Part shown: positions 46,183-57,555 of the stretch, piece by piece
Numbering within the stretch: position 1 is the first letter of the stretch
How the letters are laid out: each line of letters begins with the position of its first letter
Assembly (NCBI GenBank): GCA_964030475.1
Contig: CAXIPT010000010.1
Location: 2,930,602 to 2,994,601 of the forward strand
DNA from: Tethya wilhelma
Lineage: Eukaryota; Porifera; Demospongiae; Tethyida; Tethyidae
Direction of reading: 5' to 3'
Length of the DNA: 64,000 bases
Notes under the pieces: generated by a model
What the model was told of the DNA's origin: nothing
The model's database searches: none
Seen by the model: the letters and a program-made list of their open reading frames with translations, nothing else
Program-made: the position numbers and the translations under genes

Positions 46183-48390
46183 ATGGCCTCAGGCTATAAT
46201 AGTTCCGACTCATTAGACGCCAGCGATATAGCACAGTTCGAGTCTACAAAGGCCACTTCAGAAAAAGTTTGAAAAAAAGTCTGTATCTGAAGTGGGCTAT
46301 TGGTTGGAGGAGAATGGGTTTTGTCAAACAGTAGTTGACGCCTTTAAAGGTGAGTGCCAAGCTATTGTCTGTGCCGGAGGTGGCACGGTGATCAGTTGAA
46401 TGTTTCAATATGTCACTAATAGACCAAGAGATGGACAAAGAAGCTGTTAGTACAGCGTTTGCCTGTTGTCCAGGGCCAGACTCGCTGAAAGATGTCATTG
46501 TCAAGTTTGGTCAAAGGCTCAAAGTGTATCGCACCTTAAAGGCAGTTTTCAGTGAGAAAGAGGTCAGTATACACACTGTAAAACAATTTCAGCTATATAC
46601 AAATTACATGACATTGCAATTTTATCTAGACTGGATTTGAAGAGGCATTCCAGAGCGAGCCGTCAAGGCCAAATACTGTAAGTTGATCCTGTCATAGCAA
46701 CCACAGCCTTGTATTGCAACATATTTTATGCAGCCGGACAATTTTCCCCCTCCTCAACTGCTTCCTCAACTAGTAGTACTCCTCTTGTAAGTCAACTGCC
46801 TAAAAGTGGTGGCAAACGAAAGGTATAATAATACATTTACATTTATAGTATTCAAATGTAGACAACATGCAATGTCATGTCTTGCACTTTTGGCAGAAGC
46901 TGTCGTATTCTCCTGCTTCACCTGGTCGTTCTGTAGAATCTCCACTTTTGTTTTCAACTAAAGTTAGTTTTCAATATCACTGATTCTGGTTTCTCTATGT
47001 ATACATGCATGCTTGCAGAGTTCCAAACTGAAAACAAAATTGCCCATTCCTTTCCTGATTCCAAAGTTCCGGCAAGACACCATGGAGAATCTTGTGAAAG
47101 AGCGAATCAGTGACAGCGATCGTATACATATGGTTGCTGTACTTGGTACAGTGATCTGTGCCTACATACAAAAGGCTTCAACAAAGGACTGCCAAGTTGT
47201 TGCTGACACTCTACTTGCCAAGTACCCATTTCTCAAGAAATCTGTAAGTTTTTCAAAAATAATAATATCTATGTTTATTAATAGTACTCCTGGCAACACT
47301 ACATTTATCAAAAGTGTCAAAATATAAATCGACCCAAGTCAAACTCTGATCCTAGACCAGCAACAAAACTTCCACGAAGTGAGAGTTCAAGGAAACACAT
47401 CTATCCAAGCCTTGATGAAAACCCAAAGGGATGAAGTTTCGACTGAACGGAACATAAGACATCTGGGGGAGAAATTAGAGAAGACTAAATCTTCTAAAGA
47501 GAAACTAACCAATTTATGGAAGGTACTTTTCCTAGCAGACGGCCATGGATTTTGGATGAAGCCAAGAGCGTAGAAGAAATTTATTCAGCTTACCCATTGC
47601 TCAAGAAACATAGCTATGTATGTTACATATGTAATTGCATGTGCACATGTTAAATATATCCACATTGATCCTATAGGTTTCTCTGGAGTTCGATCTTATC
47701 ATGAAGGAGAGTAATTGTAGAAGCAAGTTCGATTCTTTGTGAAGTACCTGGAGCAAGCCCATTGTGAAATATGCTCAGGCAGCTTTTAGTCTGCCAGCTG
47801 CTTTGAGACGTGCACTTAGGGATTGTTCTGCAGATGTCGATGAGTCCATCCAGGCCGATGGTGATACAGACCACAGTCACAGAAGTGATGAGATAAGTAG
47901 TATGATATTGATCAATAACTTTCAGTTGTGCAAAACTTATAATTGCATGTTATTTTGTTTCAGTACCTTTGATGCTAACATCCTTGAAGTGCTTGGCTTT
48001 TTTTTTGATGAAAAAGAATAAAGGTGACATGACTGAGGAAGGTCAACCTGTGGACATTCCATGGATCCTTTGGGAATTTCCTGTACATATTGTAACACCT
48101 GTATGCATGCAATTAATGCCATGCATATAAAAAGTATGTCTGATACATATATTATACCCGGCCTATATTTTTTTATAGCGTGAACTCCTCCCGCGGAAAT
48201 GATCAATAAGAAAAACAACCAACCCTTCATTGTTCGAGTTTATGATTCAGAAGATTCTATGGCTGACCAATTCTTCATTGTTGTCGAGAGCAGAAGTTAG
48301 CAGTGGAGTGCCCTACGTTTGAAGATGCAATCTTCACCCTATTGGCGGTCCACTATGTGTAAAACCTGCAGTACAATATAAAGGTAAAGG
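46183..48390 (+). pseudogene. SAM-domain protein, SAMD3-like, copy 2
   Basis: Same exons as copy 1 up to about 47640, then further: SLEFDLIMKESNCRSKFDSL followed by TGA, IVKYAQAAFSLPAALRRAL, an exon from about 47965 reading PLMLTSLKCLAFFLMKK and PVDIPWILWEFPVHIVTP, and a last part VECPTFEDAIFTLLAVHYV near 48300-48360 followed by TAA and NLQYNIK. In the family a Phe is expected where this TAA stands. The gene is thus nearly complete but has at least two stops and frameshifts. Together the exons give SAM domain, central helical part and C-terminal CPTFEDA block in the usual order. Confidence 0.65.
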
Positions 48391-48880
48391 AAGTCTTTCA
48401 ATTTTTATGAAGAAAAGCTGATGGGCATTGTGCCTGCCTCAAAAAAAAAAATCAGCAAACTATGCTAACTTTCTAGCTGCAGTTGATAGTCTTGCGGGTT
48501 TGAAGTTTGAACAAAAATATTTGATTGTTGTGTATTACAGGTGCATGCATATATGCCGTTTGCATTTTATTAGTACAGTCAAATTGAATGTATAATTATT
48601 ATTAATTATTAGTGGTGTTTTTTTGTGACAATAATATCATGTATGTATTTACTGAGCTAATATAGTAATATTATTGTGTTCAAGTAACAGTTATTATTAT
48701 GAGTTCTAGTTACAGAGGATCCTGTAGAGAGAACAAATTCAAAATTATAGTACAGATACAAGTGTTATTATGTACAAGGATAAATTACTGTGACTGAAAT
48801 AATATATAGTGGCTATAATTATTAAAATGATGAACCTAAATGTTATTACTACTGTGTACACTGATCTTTATGTTACACTA
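48391..48880. other. no gene recognised
   Basis: AT-rich sequence with ATTATTATT runs; nothing else visible. Confidence 0.35.
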
Positions 48881-49335
48881 TCATAATAATATGGTCACTG
48901 TAAAACAACTCTTATGATAGTATGACAGAGTTGTAGGGTCACTATACAATAACCGTTATGTTGCCATGACATATTAGTACTGTCACTGCACAGTAAATAT
49001 TTTGTTACTATGACATAAGGTACTCATTACTATACAGTAACTCTTATGTTAACATGACATAATAGTACAGTCACTGTGCCCTAAATCTTATGTTACTGTG
49101 ACATAATATTACTGTCATTATGCAGTAACTCCTATGTTGCCATGACATAATAGTACTGTCACTCTACAGTTAATCTTATGTTGCAATGACAGTATAGTAC
49201 TGTTACAATACAGTAACTCCTATGTTACCATGACATAATGGCACTGTCACTGTGCAGTTAATTTTATGTTACAATGACATGATAGTACCATTACTGTACA
49301 GTAACTTTTATGTTATCATGACATAATAGTACTGC
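48880..49335. repeat. minisatellite, ~60-bp unit
   Basis: Seven to eight units of the type CAGTAACTCTTATGTTACCATGACATAATAGTACTGTCACTGTG (given here as CAGTAACTCTTATGTTACC and ATGACATAATAGTACTG). Period is about 59-61 bp. Right of it 49350-49385 matches the inverse of 10800-10835. Confidence 0.75.
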
Positions 49336-49558
49336 TACTAGGCCACAGTAATAAAATTCATTGTTTCACAGGCAATTATTCCTCTGCTGGGCATGCGCGC
49401 GAGTTAATTATTAATTATTTTGTTAATTAGTGACCTTTGTACTATTATGTACACAGTAAAAAAAAAGCACAGGAAATACACAAACTTAACTATAAAAAAG
49501 CACAGGAATTTTTCACAATAATGATAGCAAGAATTTTGCAACCATTGAAACAAGACTA

Positions 49559-49683
49559 TTAACTTGTCCTTGCTTTTTTGCTCGACTCAGTAGACTTCAT
49601 TTGGCTTCTCTTGCAGCGAAAAACTTTTGGTTTTCTAACAATGCAAAATTCACAGGTTGGTAGGATATCATTATCTCCTTCAA
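49559..49683 (-). pseudogene. 3' end of DDE transposase gene, displaced by the 6.6-kb insertion
   Basis: Reading on the minus strand from the target CCTTCAA, the frame continues GDNDILPTCEFCIVRKPKVF and a basic tail RCKRSQMKSTESSKKARTS ending at TAA (49559-49561). Joined to the part at 56310 (CVHCGNPENIVEG) with one target copy removed, the frame is continuous and supplies the second CxxC pair of a zinc-ribbon-like end. This proves on sequence grounds that the element split this gene. Confidence 0.8.
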
Positions 49684-50402
49684 TAGGGTGTCCAACGTGA
49701 AAAATCAACTTTCGAAAATTGATCTTAACAAGTTACATATGCATTCTACTAGTGAAGTTAGGTAGTTTCTCCAAATTTGAGCTCTTACAATCGCTTACTT
49801 GAGGTGCTGCACCACTTGCCGCTTGGACCGCACAGTAACCGTTCTTGTTCTAATTAACCAAAAAACAATATTACAATGCCGAGCGTGCACTTTTTGAACA
49901 GAAAGGTTCTGACCCAAAGCTGGCGCTGAAAAGAGTGGAGAGATTCTTGCAGAGGTAGGTCACTAGTTTTTTTGACTTTTGTTTAGCTAAATCTTCCAGA
50001 AAAGGGAGGTCAATAGTAAGTGTTGCAAAATAAGTGCTCCTTGCATGTTACCAAGTGCTCTCAGGGAATCCAGTATGAGTGTTTGGGATTCCACATTATT
50101 GCATTTCAAAGAGGTAAAGGGGCCTTACTAACACACCACGTATGAACCTGCCTGGACTTATTTCACCATCTAGGTGGTAGTGTACATTACGACAAGTGGG
50201 GTTACTGGATAAAACAGGCAGCATGATTAGCTATACAGTGTGTAGCTGGGCGGCATATTATGTGTTATACATAATTTACAATAAGTGCAGATCTGATGCT
50301 TTTATGTACTAGCTTTTTTCTTTCAGTGAATAATCAAGAATATCATTGGATGACCAGCAGAGTAAGTCTCAAGGTATGTTTGATTTATTGATTGTTGCAC
50401 AT
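49684..50402 (+). repeat. left terminal inverted repeat
   Basis: Pairs with 55600-56309. It contains a copy of the small gene's first exon (AATATCATTGGATGACCAGC ... CTCAAG then GTATG) in which the start codon is ATA, so here it can serve only as a 5' untranslated exon. A few indels distinguish the arms (for example GGGCGGCATATTATG versus GGGCATATTATG). Confidence 0.85.
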
Positions 50403-50690
50403 ACACATAATTGCTCCATGCATAGATAATTATCTATGCTCAATGCTACCCATGAACCAGCTAACAAAGAATTCCAGCTGTACGTGGACATACACATGCA
50501 TGTACTTGATGTGGGCTGAAAATTGCTAGTCACTGTGTTGATCAGTTGATCGCCTTTGACATGCATTTAATGAATTTTTACTCGATGAGATCTGCAAACA
50601 GTGTCATATCTCTGCAGAGACATCACTATTGGACATGCCAAACTAATGTGAAAGTGTATTAAGTCTAAAGTACACTATACCCAACAGAAG

Positions 50691-53600
50691 ATGGCAAGTC
50701 AAAAAGTGGAGTCTAGAGGTAATATACATTACATTGTAGCATATATGGCTTTCCATCTATTGCCATTGATGTTCTTGCAGAGAGCGAGCCCACATATGGT
50801 ATACTCATAGATTTGTTTCAGCTTGTTTGGAATGAGCATTCCGGTGATGAAGCTGTTCTCTGCGCCATGTTCAAAGAAAAGTATCCTCACATTACTATTG
50901 GGCGACCACATCGTTTCTTTGAAACAGTAGAACGAATTTATGCTCCCTTGAGGACATCAATCATTGGGAACCCCCCGCTCACTGGCTCTGAATTGGATGA
51001 GTACCGTCGGCGAATATGGAAGCCAAGGATCAGGAATCCAGCAAAAGGTATACATGTAGTTTGCACTCTAACTGTGAAAATACATCATTCACATCAAACA
51101 CATTGTACATTTCTTTCTATAGCCCACGCTGACTTTCCTCCAGAGCTTGTGTTGTATGGTCTTTCTGAAGAAGTGCTTCACACGGCCTTTCATCAAGTGT
51201 GTTCTGGTGAACTGTCTAGTTGGCAGCTGACTTCTGTACCCACCGCTCGATTTTATCAAGTCCTTCATCATTTTCTAAAACGATGGCCTCCAACAAGTAA
51301 AGCCACTAAGCGTGCAATAGCTGAGTTTTACATGGGAATTGATCCCAAGCTTGCTGCTAAAGGTAGCAGGCCTGACAGCATCTACCGTTTCATTGAAGGC
51401 CTTTCAAAGGCCCACCCTGATGAGGCAGTATATTATGGCACACAACAGCGTAAAATTGAGCAGCTGCATTCAGACATAGGAAGTTGTAATCATCGACTAG
51501 ATGAGATGACTTCTGATTATTTGGAACTGAAGAAGCGATTCTTAGAATCAAACAGTAAACTTGAAAGTGCAGAAAAAACCCTCAAAGATATAACAAATCA
51601 AAGAGATGCAATGAAGCGGAGTAGAGACTTTACAAGGTCCAAACTAGTGAAATCAGAACAAAAGTTGAAATCCCTTGAAGATGAAAATGCTCAGCTATTA
51701 ATGGAAAACTTCGACTTGGAAGACACTGTTTCAGATTTAGCATCGGCACCTTCACACTCCCCCTCTAATTTGAAAGAAATGTGTGCCAAGAAAGGAAAGG
51801 CATACCCTGCACGTGTCCGAAAACTATACTATGCACTGTCTGCTAAACAAGTACCAGCTACACAATGTCCAGAGATAGTAAAGACTGTGCCGGAAACTTT
51901 CTATCCTGAAGATGTTCAAAACCTTTCTCTACCCCAGAAATCCTGTGCAGGATATATGAGAAAGGAAGAGTTGGTAACAGTCAGCAGGGCACACAAAGCT
52001 ACTGTTCTTTGTGAGGCAGCGAAAACATCTGGCTTTCACCTCAATAGTGATGGTACAACAAAAAATCAGAAAAAGCTAGGAGGGGTTGTTGTTAATGGCA
52101 CTGTCTTATCTGTCAATGAACTAACAGATGGTACTGCATCCACTGCCATTGAGGACATATCTAAAGAGCTAGAAAAGCTCCGTACGACAGCAAAATTGTT
52201 GGGATTACCTAATGCAAACAGCATTAATTGGACAATGTTCATTTCTTCAACCTCCGACTCAGCAGCAACACAAAAAAAGCTCAACAAATTAATAGAAGAG
52301 CGCAGAGAAGAAGATGAAAGGAGGTTTGGTGCAGCAACTCTGGACACTATTGAGATTATCAAAACTTTTTGCTGTATGCATTTGGGAGTGAACCTGCGCA
52401 CAGCATTTCTGTCTGGATTGGTTAGTGGTGAGGAGGCTTCAAGAAAATACAACCCCGTCGACCAATTTGTGCACGAGTTTTGTAAACTGTTCGGCTCACA
52501 TGGTGTTCCTGAATATGCTAGTGGGGCACAAGCATTTCCTGATTTCCTGGCTTTGATGTCGCAATCTGGTGACGGCAATTGCAGTGCTGAATATTACAGA
52601 GAATGTATGGCTGTTAGACTAGACCGACAGGTTGGCAGCAGGTATTTTGTCACTGCCTCAAATGCTGCTAAGATCATTCACCTGAAGGATGCTGCAAAGC
52701 AATATCTTGTCTACACAGGAAAAAATGAAACTGGGAACAAATTGGAAAGGGATGTGTTTGCTAAACTACTCGACCCATGTGAGTGTGCTGCAGTACGAGC
52801 AGATGGCATTATGTTTTATCACTGCTACGCCGACCTAGTCATGCTTGCCAAGTCAAATGACTTAGGTAAGTCAGTGCTAGACATGGCTACTCACTACCTG
52901 GAGCTACAAGTATTCTTGAGTGAAGTGAAGGATGACGCTACTGTTGCATTAGAGAAAAAACACACAGTGTTCATTTCTGAACAGAGGCTCTACGGAGTAG
53001 ACAAGAAGTGCAACCACCGACTGCACAAAGGCATGGCTACAGTCGTGAATAGCTTGTTCAACATACCAGAAAGTGAGGAGGACACTGTTAAAGCACTTCT
53101 CAAGTCAGGGTCCGAAACAATGTTAGAAAAGCTTTGTGACTATGCTGCTAGTCAACTTCCGGGTGGCATTTACTGGGAACCAGAAGACTCGGTCAAGAAA
53201 GCTCTTTCTCAGTTAAAACCCAGTAACGACATTTGCGAGTCAGTGTTGGGATTGAATGATTATCTAACAACGGCCCTGCCAAACTTAGATCAAGTTTCTC
53301 GCTCAACTCTAGTACAGGTGAAGAAGAACAAAACCTTGCAGTGGCTAGGTGGCTTACCTGAATGCCAACAAGATTCAATCGTTGACCTTGCTGTAAAGAG
53401 AAGAAAAGAGGTTTCGAATAGTTGTAAGGAAGAAGCCAATCAACGAGCAGAAAGAAGACAGCAAAATCTCGTACAAGCACATACGCGTAGAGTGGCACAG
53501 AAAGAGAAGAGACTGGCTGAGAAAGAACAATTATCTCAACATCATTTGATAGCAAGTTCAGAGGAGCTGTGTGAAGCACTATCTGAAATTGACTCGGCAA

Positions 53601-53992
53601 AACTACCAAAGGGAAAAAAGCAATCAGAAAAAATCCGTCTTTTAAAAACCCAAATAAACATCAGGAAGAAAGTATTGAATCAGAATATACGTATTGTGTT
53701 TAGCCGAGCAAGACAACAGAGACCAATTAGTGAGATAATAGAAGAACTTTCTACCTTTATATCGGATAACACACCTTTTGCAGATATTCTACAAAATCCA
53801 GAATCAATTGTAGGCTTACGAGTAAGCCATCTCTTCGAAATGGATGGTGAACAGATATGGTACAAGGGAACTATCGTTGGATACAATGCAAGTGAGAAGG
53901 TATATGAAGTAGTTTATGATGGAGAGGACAACCACTGCTTTTTTGATCTGTCAATTGATATAGCAAATGGCGACATCAGAATTGAGGCTTGA
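50691..53992 (+). CDS. large element protein, candidate DDE/RNase-H-like transposase, ~1,054 aa
   Basis: I choose ATG 50691 (MASQKVESRE) with introns 50719-50780 and 51048-51122, because both have GT-AG borders and keep phase; the total is 1,055 codons with the stop. An untranslated exon probably precedes it (50618, after TCTGCAG). Residues ~197-305 form a coiled coil (LDEMTSDYLELKKRF, KLVKSEQKLKSLEDENAQLL). Residue 408 lies in HLNSDGTTKNQKK, 477 in STSDSAATQKKLNKLI, C515/C516/H518 in FCCMHLGVNLRTAF and E640 in TGNKLERDVFAKL; I read D408, D477 and E640 as a possible catalytic triad in an RNase-H-like fold. Residues ~855-905 are basic and helical. The last ~60 residues (VGLRVSHLFEMDG, WYKGTIVGY, YEVVYDGEDNHCFF) look like a Tudor/agenet barrel. 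Similar uncharacterised multicopy proteins occur in sponges, from memory. The frame is undamaged. Confidence 0.7.
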
Positions 53993-54255
53993 GGAACTCT
54001 TTGTATGATGAAAGTTCACATTCGAATTCACTTCAATGAGATTTTTAATGCATCACATGTAGTTTTGTTACAGCAATTTTATTAAGCATAACCTTAACAA
54101 CAAAATGAGATTTTTAATGCATCACATGAAGTTTAAATTTACTCAACCCACCATCAATTTTATTACGCACAACCTTATAAATTATAAAGGATGAGTGGGG
54201 GTAGGTTATTGGTGGTGTACATATCCATATAATTATAATAGATGGAAGTACTACC

Positions 54256-55659
54256 CTATTTAGTTAGTGCTGTTATAAACTTCAGAACAGTATCTGTCAT
54301 TGAGTTCATTGCTTGATTAGAGGCTTGAAGCTCTGCCTTTATCTGTTCAAACTCTCGAGTAAGGCTTTCTACTTTGATTTGACATGCTTTTACTTCAGTT
54401 TGCACATCAAATAGTGATGTCTCTGCAGAGGCACATTGTGTTGGTACATACATGTACATCATTAACGATACATGCATTACCTTAGCCACATTTACAATAT
54501 TATACAACTGTATCAAAGTAGATATGTGGTTGTATAATAACTAGTGACGATGTCTAAACATCAAAGGGGCGAGCCATAATCATTGCTATGTGGTAAATTT
54601 AAAGATTAAGATAATGTAAATTACATCAATAGTTATTGATGCTACCTACTATACAACACATAAAAATACAAAAGCTGAATAATCAAAACCTTGAACAAAT
54701 GAACTGAAACTTGAAAACGTATATATACAGCATGACTCACTGTCACTGAGCAGCATGATCCAATTGCTAATTGTTCAAGAACTGACAGACAGGTAAATGC
54801 GCTAGTATAGGCTGAGCCAGCAGTACTATATACCTGTTCTTTTTTGCCTCTTTTCTCTACTCAGCTGTACGGGTCTCTCTACAGTCTCTGGTCATTGGCT
54901 CAGTTTCGAGTCTTTTACCTAAAAAAAGGGCACCAACTCGGCAAGCATTTAAGTTTACTTTCTTTTCAGCTCTAGCAGCAGCTTTTTCAGTCACTGGGTG
55001 ACTCACTGATCAAACTTCTCTGATCTCTGAAGTGCAAAATCACGATGAACACGTGTACCTACGCGCATGCGCTGTAAAGCTGAACAGGCAATGATCGTCA
55101 AAAACATAACCTACAGTTAAACAGAGGACGTACGCCAGACTATACAATATATAGAAAATTTTGCCGTTGACTACACTAGTGTGGGGCTCGCTCCGGCTCG
55201 CCCCAATTATACACATACAGAAGTAGACCTATATACATTAATTTTACTACATATTATCTTGGCTATATATGCATAAGATGTACATGTACCTTTAGGCTCT
55301 ACTTGATGCTGGCGGAGTTTTACTTCTGTTTGCATATCTGATAGTGATGTCTCTGTAGAGAAAAGAAATCATTTATGGGTAGACACTCAACCATTTTAAC
55401 TAGCTTGGTACATGCTCATGACGCTCAGCAATCTAGTTGAAGGTTCATCAACTCTATATGCACTCAGCTCAGTGATTAATTACAGTTATACCCTGTTGCC
55501 TGGCAACGAAAGTTTTGATAAGCAAATAACTAGCTAGCGGCTGTGGCAATATACTTGTGATAAAAGCCAAAGACTTTAGCCCTGTACATTATATTATAAT
55601 AAGGTGCAGCAATTAATAAACACACCTTGAGACTCACTCTGCTGGTCATCCAATGACAT
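54256..55659 (-). CDS. small coiled-coil protein of the element, 87 aa, three exons
   Basis: Exons 55626-55659, 55290-55352 and 54256-54422 on the minus strand total 264 nt with stop. All junctions are GT-AG and phase 1, which makes the prediction strong. It reads MSLDDQQSESQ, then ETSLSDMQTEVKLRQ, then ETSLFDVQTEVKACQIKVES and LTREFEQIKAELQASNQ to ITALTK. The second and third exons begin with the same ETSL-D-QTEVK block, so one arose by exon duplication. The protein is a predicted coiled coil without catalytic motifs. The first exon lies in the right terminal repeat. It may bind the coiled-coil part of the large protein or be a regulator; this is inference. Spliced exons of 34 and 63 nt explain why it is easily missed. 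Confidence 0.7.
54423..55289. other. intron of the small gene, no other gene seen
   Basis: Contains no recognised coding sequence. A GGGGCTCGCTCCGGCTCGCCCC inverted piece occurs near 55180-55205 (GCTCGCTCCGGCTCGC). Confidence 0.4.
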
Positions 55660-56309
55660 TCTTGATAATTCACTGAAAGAAAATGGTACATAAAAGCATC
55701 AGATCTGCACTTATTGTAAATTATGTATAACACATAATATGCCCAGCTACACACTGTATAGCTAATCATGCTGCCTGTTTTATCCAGTAACCCCACTTGT
55801 CGTAATGTACACTACCACCTAGATGGTGAAATAAGTCCAGGCAGGTTCATACGTGGTGTGTTAGTAAGGCCCCTTTACCTCTTTGAAATGCAATAATGTG
55901 GAATCCCAAACACTCATACTGGATTCCCTGAGAGCACTTGGTAACATGCAAGGAGCACTTATTTTGCAACACTTACTATTGACCTCCCTTTTCTGGAAGA
56001 TTTAGCTAAACAAAAGTCAAAAAAACTAGTGACCTACCTCTGCAAGAATCTCTCCACTCTTTTCAGCGCCAGCTTTGGGTCAGAACCTTTCTGTTCAAAA
56101 AGTGCACGCTCGGCATTGTAATATTGTTTTTCGGTTAATTAGAACAAGAACGGTTACTGTGCGGTCCAAGCGGCAAGTGGTGCAGCACCTCAAGTAAGCG
56201 ATTGTAAGAGCTCAAATTTGGAGAAACTACCTAACTTCACTAGTAGAATGCATATGTAGCTTGTTAAGATCAATTTTCGAAAGTTGATTTTTCACGTTGG
56301 ACACCCTAC
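55600..56309 (-). repeat. right terminal inverted repeat
   Basis: Inverse of 49684-50402. It carries the coding first exon of the small gene, with ATG intact. The outer 460 bp is also present at 6764-7223. Confidence 0.85.
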
Positions 56310-57502
56310 CTTCAACAATGTTCTCTGGGTTGCCACAATGAACACATACATCCTGAAATGATTGTGACGAATAATAAGGAGTTTCTACCTTATCATCACA
56401 CTGTATATTAGCACGGACAAACACCCTGCTTACTAACTCTTGCTGACGTTTAGACAGAGACTCATCCTGAAGATCAGAGAGTATAGAACCACAGCTGTAA
56501 TTGATGTCAGCAACAAAATTCTGCAGAACAATTTGATCTTCCATCTTTAGCTTGTTCTTTGCATAGAGCACACGAGGCTTGAGGCATTCTGTGCACTGAA
56601 TTGTCTCATTTACATTCTTAGCATACTGAGCATTTGGTTGGAAAGGTAAACTATGTGGTTTTCGAGAACTATCTGCGAGAGATGGTCGATGTTTCTCGCT
56701 GGTTTCTTTCCCATAAAGACTGTCAAAATCTTGATAGTGCTCACCAGTAGAATCTGGGACTGGGTCTGGTAGACAGTGCAATGTGCTAAAAATATCCAAT
56801 GGCAACCTTGGTGAGCGACAAATAGAACAGGTGCTAGAGCCACATTTTTGGACACAGAAGAAGTAGCGCCTATCTACACAGCAGTGCTCCACAAATTTCT
56901 TCAAATCAGGTTGATGTGGAATTATGGCGATTTTTGTGTCTTCTCTAGTCAAGAGTGAATCAATTTGGAGTAAATTACTCCACTGTGCATCCATGTCTTG
57001 TGATGCTGAGTTGAATACTTTGAACGGGATGTCCTTCAGTTTCAGTCTTGGGAGAATTGTTCCAAGAAGACACTTCACAGACTCCATACTATCAACTAAA
57101 GAAGACTGAAGCTCAGCATCCTCTTTACAAGCATCTCTGACTGCTTTTATGCTGTTACAACCTGAAATGGATTTTTCATGGTTGTCTGACATAGAAGATT
57201 GCATCAAACCAACTCCTTGTAGTGCCAGATTAACTATTGACATTATTCTTTCCACGGGGTTCTTCCATGAATGGTATGGAGGTGTACGCACTGCAATCAA
57301 CATAATCCAAATCTTTCTCAACAAACAGACTTAGAAGTGCTAGCTTCGTAGTAAGAAATGTGTTGTTGTGATCTGGACCTCCGTCTGTGTATATAAACAG
57401 AGGATGGGGTTACTATCACAACCACTTGCGGACATTATCTGTATAAAAAAAACAACAAACAGAGTGAATGTATACGCATAGATGTGTGTGTGTGTGTGTG
57501 CA

Positions 57503-57555
<53 letters not shown>

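Larger units (their letters stand above)
49677..56316. mobile_element. complete long-TIR DNA element (TAGGGTGT element)
   Basis: The element itself is 49684-56309 (6,626 bp), flanked by CCTTCAA at 49677-49683 and 56310-56316. Both ends read TAGGGTGTCCAACGTG inward. The inverted repeats extend to about 50402 and 55600 (roughly 710-720 bp) and are nearly identical over their full length. Inside are a large plus-strand gene (50691-53992) and a small minus-strand gene (55659-54256) transcribed toward each other. The repeats overlap the first transcribed exon of both genes. A 7-bp duplication with long repeats does not match the hAT (8), MULE (9), piggyBac (TTAA) or Tc1 (TA) rule; P elements and Dada have 7-8 and 6-7 bp, but the protein is not recognisable as either. 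I consider it an undescribed or poorly described family. Confidence 0.85.

Noticed and set aside
51048..51122. Reading the 75 bp as coding (GIHVVCTLTVKIHHSH...)
   Set aside because: It has GTATAC and a pyrimidine-rich CTTTCTATAG border, length divisible by three, and removal keeps the frame; an intron is the better explanation.
52066..52578. 170-codon minus-strand frame, also at 59780-60292
   Set aside because: Antisense shadow of the large element gene; both copies show it only because the sense strand is conserved.
53193..53609. 138-codon minus-strand frame, also at 58749-59165
   Set aside because: Antisense shadow of the same gene, no motif.
49684..56309. Element as a P element or Dada because of 7-bp duplication
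   Set aside because: No THAP-like zinc finger at the N-terminus for P, and no recognised Dada motifs; kept only as alternatives to be tested.
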